64,000 nucleotides of DNA from Streptomyces griseoincarnatus. Lineage in GTDB: Bacteria; Actinomycetota; Actinomycetes; Streptomycetales; Streptomycetaceae. The DNA lies in assembly GCA_014649575.1 (NCBI GenBank), contig BMTH01000002.1:124001-188000 (forward strand), in the 5' to 3' direction. Below the pieces are notes generated by a model. It searched no databases, had not been told where the DNA came from, and was given only the letters and a program-made list of their open reading frames with translations. This document shows, piece after piece, positions 1 through 8,869 of the stretch. Numbering within the stretch: position 1 is the first letter of the stretch; each line of letters begins with the position of its first letter. The position numbers and the translations under genes are program-made.

Positions 1-1145
1 CAGGCGCAGCCGCCGGTGGGCAGCACGTGGTTGGAGCCGGCCGCGTAGTCACCGAGGGACACCGGGGACCAGGGGCCGACGAAGACCGCGCCGGCGTTGC
101 GCACCCGGTCGGCGACAGCGGCGGCGTCGGCGGTCTGGATCTCCAGGTGCTCGGCGCCGTAGGCGTCGACGACCCGCAGGCCCTCCTCGACGCCGTCGAC
201 CAGCACGATCGCGGACTGCTTGCCGCCGAGGGCTGGCGCGATCCGCTCGTCGACGTGCTTGCTGGCCTCGACCTGCGGCTTCAGCTCCTTCTCGACCGCG
301 TCCGCGAGGTCCGTGGAGTCGGTGACGAGGACGGCGGCGGCCAGCGGGTCGTGCTCGGCCTGGCTGATCAGGTCGGCGGCGACGTGCACCGGGTCGGCCG
401 TGGAGTCCGCGAGGATCGCGATCTCGGTCGGGCCGGCCTCGGCGTCGATGCCGATCTTCCCGGTGAAGTAGCGCTTGGCGGCGGCGACCCAGATGTTGCC
501 GGGGCCGGTGACCATGTTGGCGGGCGGGCAGGACTCGGTGCCGTAGGCGAACATCGCGACGGCGGTGGCGCCGCCGGCCGCGTACACCTCGTCGACGCCG
601 AGCAGCGCGCACGCGGCGAGGATCGTCGGGTGCGGCAGCCCGCCGAACTCGGCCTGGGCCGGCGAGGCCAGCGCGACCGACGGGACACCGGCCTCCTGCG
701 CGGGCACCGCGTTCATGATCACGGAGGACGGGTAGACGGACCGGCCGCCGGGCGCGTACAGCCCGACGCGGTCGACCGGCACCCACTTCTCGGTGACCGT
801 GCCGCCCGGCACGACCTGGGTGGTGTGGGTGGTGCGGCGCTGCGCGCGGTGCACGAGGCGGGCCCGGCGGATCGACTCCTCCAGGGCGGCGCGCACGGCC
901 GGGTCGAGCTCCTGCAGCGCGCGCTCCAGCGCCGCGGCGGGCACCCGGACCTGGTCCAGCGTCACGCCGTCGAAGCGCTCGGCGAAGTCGATCAGCGCCG
1001 CGTCGCCGCGATGATGCACGTCCTCGCAGATGGGCCGCACCTTCTCCAGGGCGGCCGCGACGTCGAAGTCGGCACGGGGCAGCAGGTCACGCAGGGCGGG
1101 GCCCTCGGGGAGGGCGTCGCCGCGCAGGTCGATTCGCGAGATCAC
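1..1145 (-). CDS. hisD: Histidinol dehydrogenase (3' end cut off by window edge)
   Basis: This enzyme catalyses the last two steps of histidine synthesis, the zinc- and NAD-dependent oxidation of L-histidinol to L-histidine in the cytosol. About 381 of roughly 440 residues are present; the C-terminus lies beyond position 1. Family motifs are visible: SQAEHDP with the zinc ligands, YGAEHLEI with the catalytic Glu-His pair, AGPTEI, and SNHVLPTGG close to the truncation. The start is GTG at 1143-1145, giving [10 protein letters not shown], which matches the usual N-terminus. Being first on its strand with a divergent gene upstream, it is probably the first gene of a his operon that continues outside the window; that is inference. 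Confidence 0.96.
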   Translation of the reverse strand, partial: MISRIDLRGDALPEGPALRDLLPRADFDVAAALEKVRPICEDVHHRGDAALIDFAERFDGVTLDQVRVPAAALERALQELDPAVRAALEESIRRARLVHRAQRRTTHTTQVVPGGTVTEKWVPVDRVGLYAPGGRSVYPSSVIMNAVPAQEAGVPSVALASPAQAEFGGLPHPTILAACALLGVDEVYAAGGATAVAMFAYGTESCPPANMVTGPGNIWVAAAKRYFTGKIGIDAEAGPTEIAILADSTADPVHVAADLISQAEHDPLAAAVLVTDSTDLADAVEKELKPQVEASKHVDERIAPALGGKQSAIVLVDGVEEGLRVVDAYGAEHLEIQTADAAAVADRVRNAGAVFVGPWSPVSLGDYAAGSNHVLPTGGCA

Positions 1146-1337
1146 GTGCCCAATTCTCTCAGACCCGCCCCGGAGGGCGTCCGCCCGTTCCAGTGGCTGA
1201 TACATCACGCTCGTCGTGACGGTCCGCGCTCGTTTTCGAGATCCTCTTCACTTTCCGTGTTCAACAGCTCACCGTACCGGGCATGAACGGTTGTACGAAG
1301 TGATGAACCGGTGAGTAACGGGGAGGAGGAGAGTTCC

Positions 1338-2915
1338 GTGGCCGAAGGGACGGGACCGCACGACGGCGAGCCGCCGGAGGACCTGACCGCCGCGGAGGCG
1401 GGGATGTGGCAGGCCTTCCGCAACGGCAGCGTGTACGACCTGAGCTGCGGCGACGCGCTGGTCGACGATCCGCACGGAGGACACCCCTGGGGGCCCGGGC
1501 GCACGGTGCGGGCCCGGGTGGTGTGCTGGCTGCTGCTGGACGGCCCGCCCGCGCTGGCCGGCCGCGTCTCCTCGCTGAAGCTGGTCGGGGTGCGGATCAG
1601 CGGCCCGCTGGACCTCGCCGGGGGCACGGTCGAGCCGTACGTGGAGATGCGCGGCTGCCGCTTCGAGCGGGACGTGCTCCTGCCGGAGGCGCGGTTCACC
1701 ACGATGCGGCTGGTGGACTGCTCCGTACCCCGGCTGGAGGCCGCCCGGCTGAGCACCGAGGGCGATCTGCATCTGCCGCGCTGCCGCTTCCTCGGCGGCA
1801 TACGGCTCACCGACGCCCGGATCGGCACGGATCTGCTGCTCAACCAGGCGGTCGTGCACCGCGACCGCAGCGGCCGCTCCATAGCCGGGGACGGGATGAG
1901 CGTCGGCCAGGACCTCCAGGCGGAGATGCTCGAGTCGTACGGCGAGCTGAGCCTGCGCGGCGCGACCATCGGCGTCTCGCTGAGCCTGCGCGGCGCCCGG
2001 CTGGTCAACCCGCGCGCCCGTCTCGCGCTGAACGCGCCGCAGCTGACCGTGGAGCGCTCGCTGTACCTGACCCCGGCCGGGGTGGGAGCCCAGGCCCGCA
2101 GCGGCATGACGCCCGCGCAGGGCACGCGCATCCAGCGGTTCGAGTGCGAGGGCGGGATCCGGCTGGACGACGGGCGGTTCGGGGACGCGGTCGACTTCGA
2201 GGGTGCCGAGTTCACCCTCGCCGACGAACAGGAGCTGTCGCTGCGCCGGGTGCAGACGCCGGAGCTGCGGTTCCTCGGGCAGCGGCCGGCGCGCGGGCGG
2301 GTGGTGCTGTCGGGAGCGCGAGTGGTGAATCTGGTGGACCGGGCGGACAGCTGGCCGGGCCCGGGACGGCTGCACATGGGCGGCTTCACCTACGAGAACC
2401 TGGTGCCGCGCGGCCCGTTCCCGCTGACGCTGCGGCTGCGCTGGGTGGACGCGGCGAGCGCCGAGTACACCCCCGAACCGTACGAGCGGCTGGCGACGGT
2501 GCTGCGGGAGAGCGGGGCGGACGAGGACGCCCGTGAGGTGCTGCTGGCCAAGCAGCGGCGGCGCCGCGAGAGCCTGCCGCTCGCCGCGAAGCTGTGGGGG
2601 TACGCGCAGGACTGGACGGTCGCCTACGGGTACCGCCCGGGCCGGGCCGCGGTGTGGATGGCGGTGCTGTGGGCGGCCGGCTCGGTGGCCTTCGCGCGGG
2701 CGGAGCACCCACCGCTGAAGGCGGGTGAGCATCCGGACTGGAACCCGGCGCTGTTCGCGCTGGACCTGCTGCTCCCGGTGATCGACCTGGGCCAGGCGGG
2801 CTTCTGGCAACTGCGCGGCGGCTGGCAGTGGCTGTCGACGGCGTTCATCCTCCTGGGCTGGATCCTGGCGACCACGGTGGCAGCGGGCGCAACCCGCACC
2901 CTGCGCCGCACATGA
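1338..2915 (+). CDS. Membrane protein with beta-helix-like repeats, function unknown
   Basis: This is a protein of about 525 residues. Residues ~70-370 are made of loosely repeated strands of about 20 residues with regularly spaced Leu, Arg, Phe and Gly (for example VEMRGCRFERDVLLP), which looks like a right-handed beta-helix of pentapeptide-like type. The C-terminus has about three hydrophobic segments (VWMAVLWAAGSVAF, LFALDLLLPVIDLG, FILLGWILATTVAAG). An in-frame GTG lies at 1311, but the GTG at 1338 has a strong Shine-Dalgarno (GGGAGGAGGAG, 1321-1331) and is preferred. Homologues in Streptomyces are sometimes labelled membrane-associated oxidoreductase, but I see no nucleotide-binding motif to support that. 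It is divergent from hisD. Confidence 0.85.
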   Translation: MAEGTGPHDGEPPEDLTAAEAGMWQAFRNGSVYDLSCGDALVDDPHGGHPWGPGRTVRARVVCWLLLDGPPALAGRVSSLKLVGVRISGPLDLAGGTVEPYVEMRGCRFERDVLLPEARFTTMRLVDCSVPRLEAARLSTEGDLHLPRCRFLGGIRLTDARIGTDLLLNQAVVHRDRSGRSIAGDGMSVGQDLQAEMLESYGELSLRGATIGVSLSLRGARLVNPRARLALNAPQLTVERSLYLTPAGVGAQARSGMTPAQGTRIQRFECEGGIRLDDGRFGDAVDFEGAEFTLADEQELSLRRVQTPELRFLGQRPARGRVVLSGARVVNLVDRADSWPGPGRLHMGGFTYENLVPRGPFPLTLRLRWVDAASAEYTPEPYERLATVLRESGADEDAREVLLAKQRRRRESLPLAAKLWGYAQDWTVAYGYRPGRAAVWMAVLWAAGSVAFARAEHPPLKAGEHPDWNPALFALDLLLPVIDLGQAGFWQLRGGWQWLSTAFILLGWILATTVAAGATRTLRRT

Positions 2916-2920
2916 GCGCG

Positions 2921-3237
2921 CCACCCTTCAGGGGCGCGGGGAACTGCGCGACCAAAGCGTCCCCACGGCACGTGAGAACGGCGTGAGCGCCACACCCCTC
3001 AGGGGCGCGGGGAACTGCGCAACGAAAGCGTCCTCACGGCACGTGAGATCGGCGTGAGGCCACCACCCCAGGGGCGCGGGGAACTGCGCGACGTAAACGT
3101 CCCCACGGCACCCGAGAACGGCGTGAGCGCCACACCCCTCAGGGACGCGGGGAACTGCGCAACGAAAGCGTCCCCACGGCACGTGAGAACGGCGTGAGGC
3201 CACCACCCCAGGGGCGCGGGGAACTGCGCGACGTCCA
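2921..3237. repeat. Five-unit tandem array of the GGGGAACTGCGC repeat
   Basis: Five units each contain a core GGGGAACTGCGC, at 2938, 3009, 3078, 3149 and 3218, so the spacing is 71, 69, 71 and 69 bases. Units 2 and 4 resemble each other (CAACGAAAGCG after the core), as do units 3 and 5 (CGACGT after the core), so the array looks like a dimer of about 140 bp that was duplicated. Each core can fold a short CGCG...CGCG hairpin. The array lies directly after the stop of the 1338-2915 gene and before the next plus-strand gene. Related copies occur near 9,330-9,470 and 54,896-55,022. Short ORFs through it on the minus strand are repeat translations, not genes. Confidence 0.93.
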
Positions 3238-3402
3238 CGCCGACACGGGGCACCGTGAATCCGCAGATGTGCGACACCTGGGACCACCGAGGCGCCAGCC
3301 ATCCCCAGAGCCCACCGTTTTTGCCTCCCCTTGACCAACCCCCGTACAACTTTCCACAACTTCCGCGTGGCCCCTGGCGCACCCGTGACCAGCGGTCTTT
3401 CA

Positions 3403-4482
3403 ATGGTCGACACCATGGCTCTGCTGCACGCGTTCACCCGCACGTCCCGGGCGCGGGGCAGGCGGACGGGCACCCCGCCGCCCCCCGCCCAGACCGCGCT
3501 GCCCGCCGACGACGAGGTCCTCCTCGACGTGCCGGACGACGCACTCGGCCGGGCGCTGGTCGGAGCCGCCGCCGGAGACCACGCCCCCGCGGCCGAACTG
3601 CTCGTCGCCACCCGCCGCCGGTCCGCGTGGGAGCACCGCGACCGCTACGTACGCCGGCTCGCCGCGTTCTCGCGGTCGCGGCCCGAGTGGCTGGACGCCT
3701 GGCGCACCCGCGCCCCGCGCGACCCGGACGCGCTGCTCCTGGACGCCCAGCGCGCGGTGGACCGGGTCTGGGACTCCCCGGCCCGCGCCGAGCTGCTGCG
3801 CGAGGTGAGCCCGCTGATCACGGCCGCCGCCCGCGCCGACCACCGCGACCCGGTGCCCTGGCGGCTGGCCCTGGACCACGCGCGCGGCGCGCGGGCCGGC
3901 CACACGTACTTCGAGGAGCTGTGGGAGGCGGCGGTGCGCCGCGCCCCGCACCACCAGGGCTGCCATGTGGCGGCCCTGCGCTACCTGGCGTCCTCCTGGC
4001 ACGGCTCGCACCGCGAGTGCTTCGACTTCGCCGAGACGGCCGCGCAGGACGCGCCGGAGGGCTCGCTCACCCAGGCGTTGCCGCTGCGCGCGGCGTTCGG
4101 CTACCTCACCGACGGCTGCGGCCCGCCGGTCGAGCGGGCGCGGCTGGACGCGGCAGCCGACCGGGCGGCCGTCCTGTCCGCGCGGCTGCCGTCGGCCCAG
4201 CCGTGGCCGGCCGAGCTGCGCAACCTCCTCGCCCACGTCCTGGTCCGGCTCGGGCGCCGGCGGGACGCGCTGGAGCAGTTCCGGCTGACCGGCCCGTACG
4301 CCACCTCTTTCCCGTGGGACCGGGACGCCGACGACCCGCTCGGGCGCTTCCTGGAGGTCCGTCAGGAAGTGCACCGGGCAGTCGAGTCGGGAGCCGAAAC
4401 GACCGCGACGGACGCCTCGGGCGCCCGGTTCCGACGTCCGGGGAGCGAACGGCGCGGACGGCCGGAGCCCCGCGACCATTAG
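3403..4482 (+). CDS. Conserved hypothetical protein, alpha-helical TPR-like
   Basis: A soluble protein of about 359 residues, rich in Ala, Arg and Leu and predicted to be mostly helical. Repeated helix pairs with conserved Ala, Trp and Leu (WRLALDHARGARAG, AALRYLASSWHGSH, LRNLLAHVLVRLGRR) resemble tetratricopeptide-like scaffolds, so a protein-protein interaction role is possible. No catalytic motif is visible. ATG at 3403 or 3415 is the likely start; the frame is open from 3331, but neither candidate has a strong Shine-Dalgarno. The C-terminal ~30 residues are low-complexity and charged. It is followed after 11 bases by the Lon-N protein, so the two may be co-transcribed. Confidence 0.78.
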   Translation: MVDTMALLHAFTRTSRARGRRTGTPPPPAQTALPADDEVLLDVPDDALGRALVGAAAGDHAPAAELLVATRRRSAWEHRDRYVRRLAAFSRSRPEWLDAWRTRAPRDPDALLLDAQRAVDRVWDSPARAELLREVSPLITAAARADHRDPVPWRLALDHARGARAGHTYFEELWEAAVRRAPHHQGCHVAALRYLASSWHGSHRECFDFAETAAQDAPEGSLTQALPLRAAFGYLTDGCGPPVERARLDAAADRAAVLSARLPSAQPWPAELRNLLAHVLVRLGRRRDALEQFRLTGPYATSFPWDRDADDPLGRFLEVRQEVHRAVESGAETTATDASGARFRRPGSERRGRPEPRDH

Positions 4483-4493
4483 GCTCTTACGTC

Positions 4494-5234
4494 GTGACCA
4501 CCGTCCGGCTTCCGCTCTTCCCCCTGAACACGGTGCTGTTCCCGGGGCTCGTGCTCCCGCTCAACGTCTTCGAGGAGCGTTATCGCGCCATGATGCGCGA
4601 GCTGCTCAAGACCCCGGAGGACGAGCCACGGCAGTTCGCCGTGGTGGCGATCCGGGACGGCCACGAGGTGGCGCCGAGCGCCCCCGGGCTGCCCGACCCC
4701 ACGGCCGTGCCCGAACGGGGCCCCGCGGCCGGCTTCGGCGCGGACCCGCTGCACGCGTTCCACAAGGTGGGGTGCATCGCCGACGCGGCGACGATCCGGG
4801 AGCGGCCCGACGGCACCTTCGAGGTGCTGGCGACCGGTACGACCCGGGTGCGGCTGCTGTCGGTGGACGCCTCAGGACCCTTCCTCACGGCCGAGCTGGA
4901 GCAGTTGGAGGAGGACCCGGGCGAGGAGGCGGGGCCGCTGGCCGAGGGCGTGCTGCGGGCGTTCCGGCAGTACCAGAAGCGGCTGGCGGGGGCCCGGGAG
5001 CGGTCGCTGACCTCGGACGCGGAGCTGCCGGACGAGCCCAGCGTGGTGTCGTACCTGGTCGCCGCCGCGATGATGCTGGACACGCCGACGCGGCAGCGGC
5101 TGCTCCAGGCGCCGGACACCGCGTCCCGGCTGCGCGACGAGCTGAAACTGCTTCGCACCGAGACGGCGATCATCCGTAGTCTTCCGTCGTTGCCCGCGTC
5201 GGAGCTGACGCGGGCGCCGACGAGTCTCAACTGA
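4494..5234 (+). CDS. LON substrate-binding (Lon-N) domain protein
   Basis: A protein of 246 residues starting at GTG 4494 (VTTVRLPLFPLNTVLFPG). It matches the N-terminal substrate-recognition domain of Lon protease: the PLFPLNTVLFPG strand, the LNVFEERYRAMM helix, and a later ATGTTRVRLL strand are typical. There is no AAA+ module and no Ser-Lys protease dyad, so it is a stand-alone Lon-N protein rather than a truncated Lon. Stand-alone members are common in actinobacteria and their substrate is unknown. It lies 22 bases upstream of the ybaK gene, which suggests one transcript. Confidence 0.9.
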   Translation: MTTVRLPLFPLNTVLFPGLVLPLNVFEERYRAMMRELLKTPEDEPRQFAVVAIRDGHEVAPSAPGLPDPTAVPERGPAAGFGADPLHAFHKVGCIADAATIRERPDGTFEVLATGTTRVRLLSVDASGPFLTAELEQLEEDPGEEAGPLAEGVLRAFRQYQKRLAGARERSLTSDAELPDEPSVVSYLVAAAMMLDTPTRQRLLQAPDTASRLRDELKLLRTETAIIRSLPSLPASELTRAPTSLN

Positions 5235-5256
5235 CGCTTGCGGAGCGACGACCGGC

Positions 5257-5757
5257 ATGGCCAAGAAGCCCAAGAAGCAGCAGTCCAACGGCACGCCCGC
5301 CACAGTGGCGCTCACCGCCGCCGAGGTGCCGTTCACGGTGCACTCCTACGACCACGACCCCTCCCACCCGAGCTACGGCGAGGAGGCGGCCGAGGCGATG
5401 GGCGTCTCCCCCGACCGCGTCTTCAAGACGCTGGTGGCGGACGTCGACGGCGCCCTGACCGTGGCGGTGGTGCCGGTGGCGGGCCAGCTCGACCTGAAGG
5501 CGCTGGCCTCGGCGGCCGGCGGCAAGCGTGCGTCGATGGCCGACCCGGCGCTGGCGGAGCGCACCACGGGGTACGTGCGGGGCGGCATCTCGCCGCTCGG
5601 CCAGCGCAAGAAGCTCCCGACGGTGCTGGACGAGTCGGCGACCCGCCACGAGACGATCTGCGTCTCGGCCGGCCGCCGCGGCCTTGAGGTGGAGCTCGCC
5701 CCCACCGACCTGGCGAACCTGACGTCGGCGGTCCTGGCCCCGATCGGCCGGGGCTGA
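5257..5757 (+). CDS. ybaK: Cys-tRNA(Pro)/Cys-tRNA(Cys) deacylase YbaK
   Basis: A 166-residue member of the YbaK/ProX family. These cytosolic editing proteins hydrolyse Cys wrongly attached to tRNA(Pro). The length is normal. Features include the N-terminal AEVPFTVHSYDHD strand, GVSPDRVFKTLVADVDG with the conserved Phe-Lys-Thr motif around residue 57, and YVRGGISPLGQRKKLP with the GG-SP-G-KK motif that forms the substrate pocket. Start ATG at 5257 follows the Lon-N gene closely. Downstream lies the bL37 gene, so this short cluster is linked to translation quality and ribosomes. Confidence 0.94.
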   Translation: MAKKPKKQQSNGTPATVALTAAEVPFTVHSYDHDPSHPSYGEEAAEAMGVSPDRVFKTLVADVDGALTVAVVPVAGQLDLKALASAAGGKRASMADPALAERTTGYVRGGISPLGQRKKLPTVLDESATRHETICVSAGRRGLEVELAPTDLANLTSAVLAPIGRG

Positions 5758-5812
5758 CGCGGCCGGTTCCGTACCTCGACGGCTTCCGCGCCCTCGGCTA
5801 TGTACGGAAGGT

Positions 5813-5887
5813 ATGTCGAAGCGGACGCGTAAGCGCAGGTGGCGGATCAGGAAGCGGCGGGCCAACCATGGGCGGCGCCCGGCCTGA
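5813..5887 (+). CDS. Ribosomal protein bL37, 24 residues
   Basis: Translating from ATG 5813 gives 24 residues: MSKRTRKRRW then RIRKRRANHGRRPA, stop TGA at 5885-5887. The peptide is extremely basic and ends in the ANHGRRP motif. Mycobacterial bL37, first seen in cryo-EM structures of the mycobacterial 70S ribosome, is also about 24 residues and, as I recall it, ends in a similar ANHGKRP-type motif; that comparison is from memory. A purine-rich GGAAGG lies immediately upstream (5806-5811), unusually close to the ATG. The gene is too short for most ORF finders. It ends 24 bases before the convergent DUF2567 gene. Confidence 0.82.
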   Translation: MSKRTRKRRWRIRKRRANHGRRPA

Positions 5888-5911
5888 CCGGGGATGTGAC
5901 GCCCGGCGCCC

Positions 5912-6601
5912 TCACCGGGGCGGCTGCTGCTCGCCCGGCGGCAGCCACTCCTCCGGGTCGCGCGGACCGAACAGCGCCGTCAGGCCCAGGTGGAACACCA
6001 GCGCGGAGAACGTCCACGCGAGCAGCGCGCCCTTCGCGTTCAGCTTCAGCGGGGCGTCGAACGTGACGCCCTTCCCCGCGCTCTTCGCCTGCGCGATCAC
6101 GTCCTGGGAGGGGCCGAGCCACACCCCGAGCCGCCAGGCCAGCAGCGAGCCGAGCAGCCCGCCGACCGCCAGCGCCACCACCAGCGGGACGCCGCCGCGC
6201 CGGCGGAGGAGGAAGACCGCCAGCGCGCTCAGCGCACCGCAGCCGAGGGCGATGAGCGTGAACGTGCCGTCCACGCCGATGCTCTGCTCGCCCTCGGAGT
6301 CCTTGAGGTAGACCACCCAGGCGTCACCGGAGGCGTCGCCCACCAGCGGCACGCGCGGCGCGAGCCACCACCACAGCACCCCGAGCAGCACCCCGCCGAG
6401 GGCCACCGCCACGGCCACCACGGCCGCCTCACGGATCTCCTTCGCCATCCCCGGGCCGTCCTCGTCGTGCCACCAGCCGTGCCGCGGGTACGCGGCGTGG
6501 CCGGGCTTCCCGTCATAACGGTGGGCGCCGCCGGAGGGCGGCTGCCACGGGTCGCGCGCGGAGGGGTCGTGCGGTGGCGGGGGTGTCAGAGGTGCACTCA
6601 C
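5912..6601 (-). CDS. DUF2567-like integral membrane protein
   Basis: A 229-residue protein with a Pro-rich cytoplasmic N-terminus (residues 1-50) and four hydrophobic helices at about residues 60-83, 112-132, 138-162 and 190-211. This matches the actinobacterial DUF2567 arrangement, whose function is not known. A soluble segment with Gly/Asp/Lys between helices 1 and 2 (residues 85-110) and another between helices 3 and 4 would face outside. The start GTG at 6599-6601 is taken as the longest; no strong Shine-Dalgarno decides it. It lies 34 bases downstream of the ABC permease gene on the same strand and may be the last gene of that transcript. Confidence 0.8.
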   Translation of the reverse strand: MSAPLTPPPPHDPSARDPWQPPSGGAHRYDGKPGHAAYPRHGWWHDEDGPGMAKEIREAAVVAVAVALGGVLLGVLWWWLAPRVPLVGDASGDAWVVYLKDSEGEQSIGVDGTFTLIALGCGALSALAVFLLRRRGGVPLVVALAVGGLLGSLLAWRLGVWLGPSQDVIAQAKSAGKGVTFDAPLKLNAKGALLAWTFSALVFHLGLTALFGPRDPEEWLPPGEQQPPR

Positions 6602-6635
6602 CCTGCCATCGTGCCAGGCGTCGCTGTGGGCCGCG

Positions 6636-7550
6636 TCACCGGACGGCGGCCCTGCGGTACGCCCAGGTCGCCACGGCCAGCGAGATCACCCCGACCACGC
6701 CGCACACGGCGAGGTCACCGAGGACGTGGGCCCAGTCGGGGTGCGGGGCGAAGGTCCGCGCGAAGGCCTCGACGCCGTACGTGGACGGCAGCAGGTCACG
6801 GACGAGACGGACCGCCTCCGGCATCCGCTCCGGCGGCAGCACGCCGAGCAGCAGCGCCGCCGACATGCCGAGCTGGCCGAGGAGGGTGGCCAGCTCGGGC
6901 CGGGGCGCGAGCAGTCCGAGGGCGGCGCCGAGCCCGGCGAGCGCGGCGCCGGCGAGGGGGATCACCGCGGCCAGGATCCACAGGTGGGCGAGCGGCAGCC
7001 CGAAAAGGGCGCAGCCGACGACGGCCGTCACGACGGTGCCGGGGACGGTGAACGACGCGTAGGCGCCGGCCGCGCCCAGCACCACGGCCGCCGGCGGCAC
7101 GGGCAGGGTGGCGTAGTGGTCGAGTCCGCCGCTGGCGCGCAGCTGGCCGAAGTACTGGGCGAGCAGGTTCAGCGCGACGAACGCGACGACCAGCACCGAC
7201 GATCCGGCCACCACGGCGCGCGCCTCGCCGCCGCCGTCGACGACCCCGCGCATCAGGATCATGATCCCGACGGACTGGAAGGTCGCCACGAACAGCAGCG
7301 GGATCCGCGCCACCCGGGCCCGGGACAGCTGCGCCCGGTACACGGCCGCCAGGGACGGCAACAGCCGTGCGCGGGGGCCGAGCGCGGCGGGCCGCGGCGG
7401 GGCGGCCTCCTCCGCTGTCAGGACGCCGGCCGGCAGGGCGCCGGCGGGTACGACACTCACGTCGTGCTGCTCCCCTTCGCTCGGGATTCCGTCCGGAGCC
7501 GCTCCGGAGGTCGCCCCGTTCCGTACGGATGACACGGCCCGTGTGCTCAC
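6636..7550 (-). CDS. ABC-2 type transporter permease
   Basis: A 304-residue membrane protein, the permease partner of the ATPase gene just upstream. It has six hydrophobic segments, starting with IPLLFVATFQSVGIMILMRG and ending with LAVCGVVGVISLAVATWAY, and a central LLGVLPPERMPEAVRLVRDLLP segment typical of ABC-2 exporters. GTG at 7548-7550 overlaps the TGA of the ATPase gene by 4 bases (GTGA), which suggests coupled translation. A second candidate start, GTG at 7460 with GGGGAG ten bases upstream, would remove a 30-residue tail that looks unstructured. The substrate is unknown; such pairs often export drugs or lipids. Confidence 0.88.
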   Translation of the reverse strand: MSTRAVSSVRNGATSGAAPDGIPSEGEQHDVSVVPAGALPAGVLTAEEAAPPRPAALGPRARLLPSLAAVYRAQLSRARVARIPLLFVATFQSVGIMILMRGVVDGGGEARAVVAGSSVLVVAFVALNLLAQYFGQLRASGGLDHYATLPVPPAAVVLGAAGAYASFTVPGTVVTAVVGCALFGLPLAHLWILAAVIPLAGAALAGLGAALGLLAPRPELATLLGQLGMSAALLLGVLPPERMPEAVRLVRDLLPSTYGVEAFARTFAPHPDWAHVLGDLAVCGVVGVISLAVATWAYRRAAVR

Positions 7551-8566
7551 GCCTTCACCAGCCCCTGCCGCACGGCACCACCCAGCGCCAGGTACACGTC
7601 CTCCAGGCTCGGCGTGGCCAGCGTGAAGTCGTCGAGGGCCGCGAAGGCGGCGCCGCCGGTGACGGTGGCGACGACCGTGCGGGCCTCCTCGGGTGCCAGC
7701 CGCAGGGTCCAGCGGCGGCCGGACTCGACGGCCCGGTCGCGCAGCGCGGCCACCTCGGGCACGTGCAGCGGCGCGGCCTCGCGCCACACCAGCTCCACCC
7801 GGACCTCCCCGGCGACCTGTTCCTTCAGGCCGTTCGGGGTGTCGCAGGCGATGACCCGGCCGCGGTCGAGCACGGCGACCCGGTCGAGCACGGTCTCGGC
7901 CTCGATGACGTTGTGGGTGACCAGCAGCACCGTGGTGCCGTGCTCGGCGCGCCGCCGGTCGACGGCGGACCACACGGCGCGCCGGGCGACGGGGTCCATG
8001 CCGGTGGTGGGCTCGTCCAGCACCAGCAGGGGCCGCTCCCCCACCAGCGCGGCGGCGAAGCAGGCGAGCCGCCGCTGGCCGCCCGAGAGCTTGCGCAGCG
8101 GCCGGGAGGCGAGGGCGGCGAGCCCCAGTTCGTCGAGCACGTCGTCCCGATCCGCGCGGGCCTGCCGGGCGTCGAGCCCGCGCAGCCGGCCGGTGGTCTC
8201 GGCGGCCAGGGACACGGTCAGCTCGTCGAGGGCGCTGGACTCCTGCCCGAGGTAGGCGAGGATGCGGGAGGCCCGCTCGGGGTGGCGGACGATGTCGTGG
8301 CCGAGGATCTCGACGCTGCCGCTGTCGGGCCGCATCAGGCCGGTCATCTGCCGGACCAGGGTGGACTTGCCGGCGCCGTTCGGCCCGAGCAGGCCGAAGA
8401 TCTCACCGCGCCCGATGTCGAGCGCCACGTCGTCGGTGGCCCGCACCTCGGGCGTCGCCGGCGCTCCGCGCCGTCCGCGCACCGCCGGATAGGTCTTGGT
8501 CAGCCCGCGCACCGCGCACACGACGTCACCACCGTGCCGATGTGCCTGTGCCGCGCGCGTACTCAC
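7547..8566 (-). CDS. ABC transporter ATP-binding protein
   Basis: A 339-residue ATPase of the DrrA/CcmA type. The Walker A is GPNGAGKST, the Q-loop lies near LGQESSALDELT, the signature is LSGGQ, the Walker B is LLVLDEPTTGMD, and the switch His is in THN. The C-terminal ~85 residues form the extra domain seen in drug-export ATPases, ending in ATPSLEDVYLALGG. An insert rich in Arg (AVRGRRGAPATPE) sits between the first strand and the Walker A. The start GTG at 8564-8566 lacks an obvious Shine-Dalgarno, so it may be leaderless. It forms an exporter with the permease downstream. Confidence 0.94.
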   Translation of the reverse strand: MSTRAAQAHRHGGDVVCAVRGLTKTYPAVRGRRGAPATPEVRATDDVALDIGRGEIFGLLGPNGAGKSTLVRQMTGLMRPDSGSVEILGHDIVRHPERASRILAYLGQESSALDELTVSLAAETTGRLRGLDARQARADRDDVLDELGLAALASRPLRKLSGGQRRLACFAAALVGERPLLVLDEPTTGMDPVARRAVWSAVDRRRAEHGTTVLLVTHNVIEAETVLDRVAVLDRGRVIACDTPNGLKEQVAGEVRVELVWREAAPLHVPEVAALRDRAVESGRRWTLRLAPEEARTVVATVTGGAAFAALDDFTLATPSLEDVYLALGGAVRQGLVKA

Positions 8567-8869
8567 AAGGGACGAGCCTACGGGGTCGCCGCCGTCCCCC
8601 TGCCCTCGGGTCGCCCTTCCGCCCCGCCCGGACCGGGGGGACGCACCGGACACCGGGGGACGGATCGACGCCCTCCTCGGCAGGTCGGCCACCCGGACCG
8701 AGCTGTGAGGTCCAGTTCCTCGCTGACCCCACGCACCCGCAGCGGGGTGCCGATGTGTCGCGCGACCGGGGCGCCGCCGTGCCGACGGTCGGGAATCGGA
8801 CGATGGCGCAGCGTGTTCACACCCGTGTACCGGGACGATCCTCCGACGGGACGACGAGACGGAGCCGCC
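8567..8869. other. Intergenic region between divergent ABC and glyoxalase genes
   Basis: About 300 bases with no convincing gene. Small ORFs read through in several frames, but none has both a Shine-Dalgarno and normal codon composition. The region must hold the promoters of the ABC operon (minus) and the glyoxalase-fold gene (plus). I could not identify clear -10/-35 pairs or strong hairpins. Confidence 0.6.

Noticed and set aside
27..1286. Long plus-strand ORF across hisD
   Set aside because: It is the antisense shadow of hisD, with a protein of Gly/Arg/Val-rich composition and no family motif. GC-rich third positions make such shadows common here.
2921..3237. CRISPR-like array
   Set aside because: The parts between the cores are themselves repeated, so there are no unique spacers, and no cas genes are nearby. 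It is a tandem duplication of a dispersed repeat.
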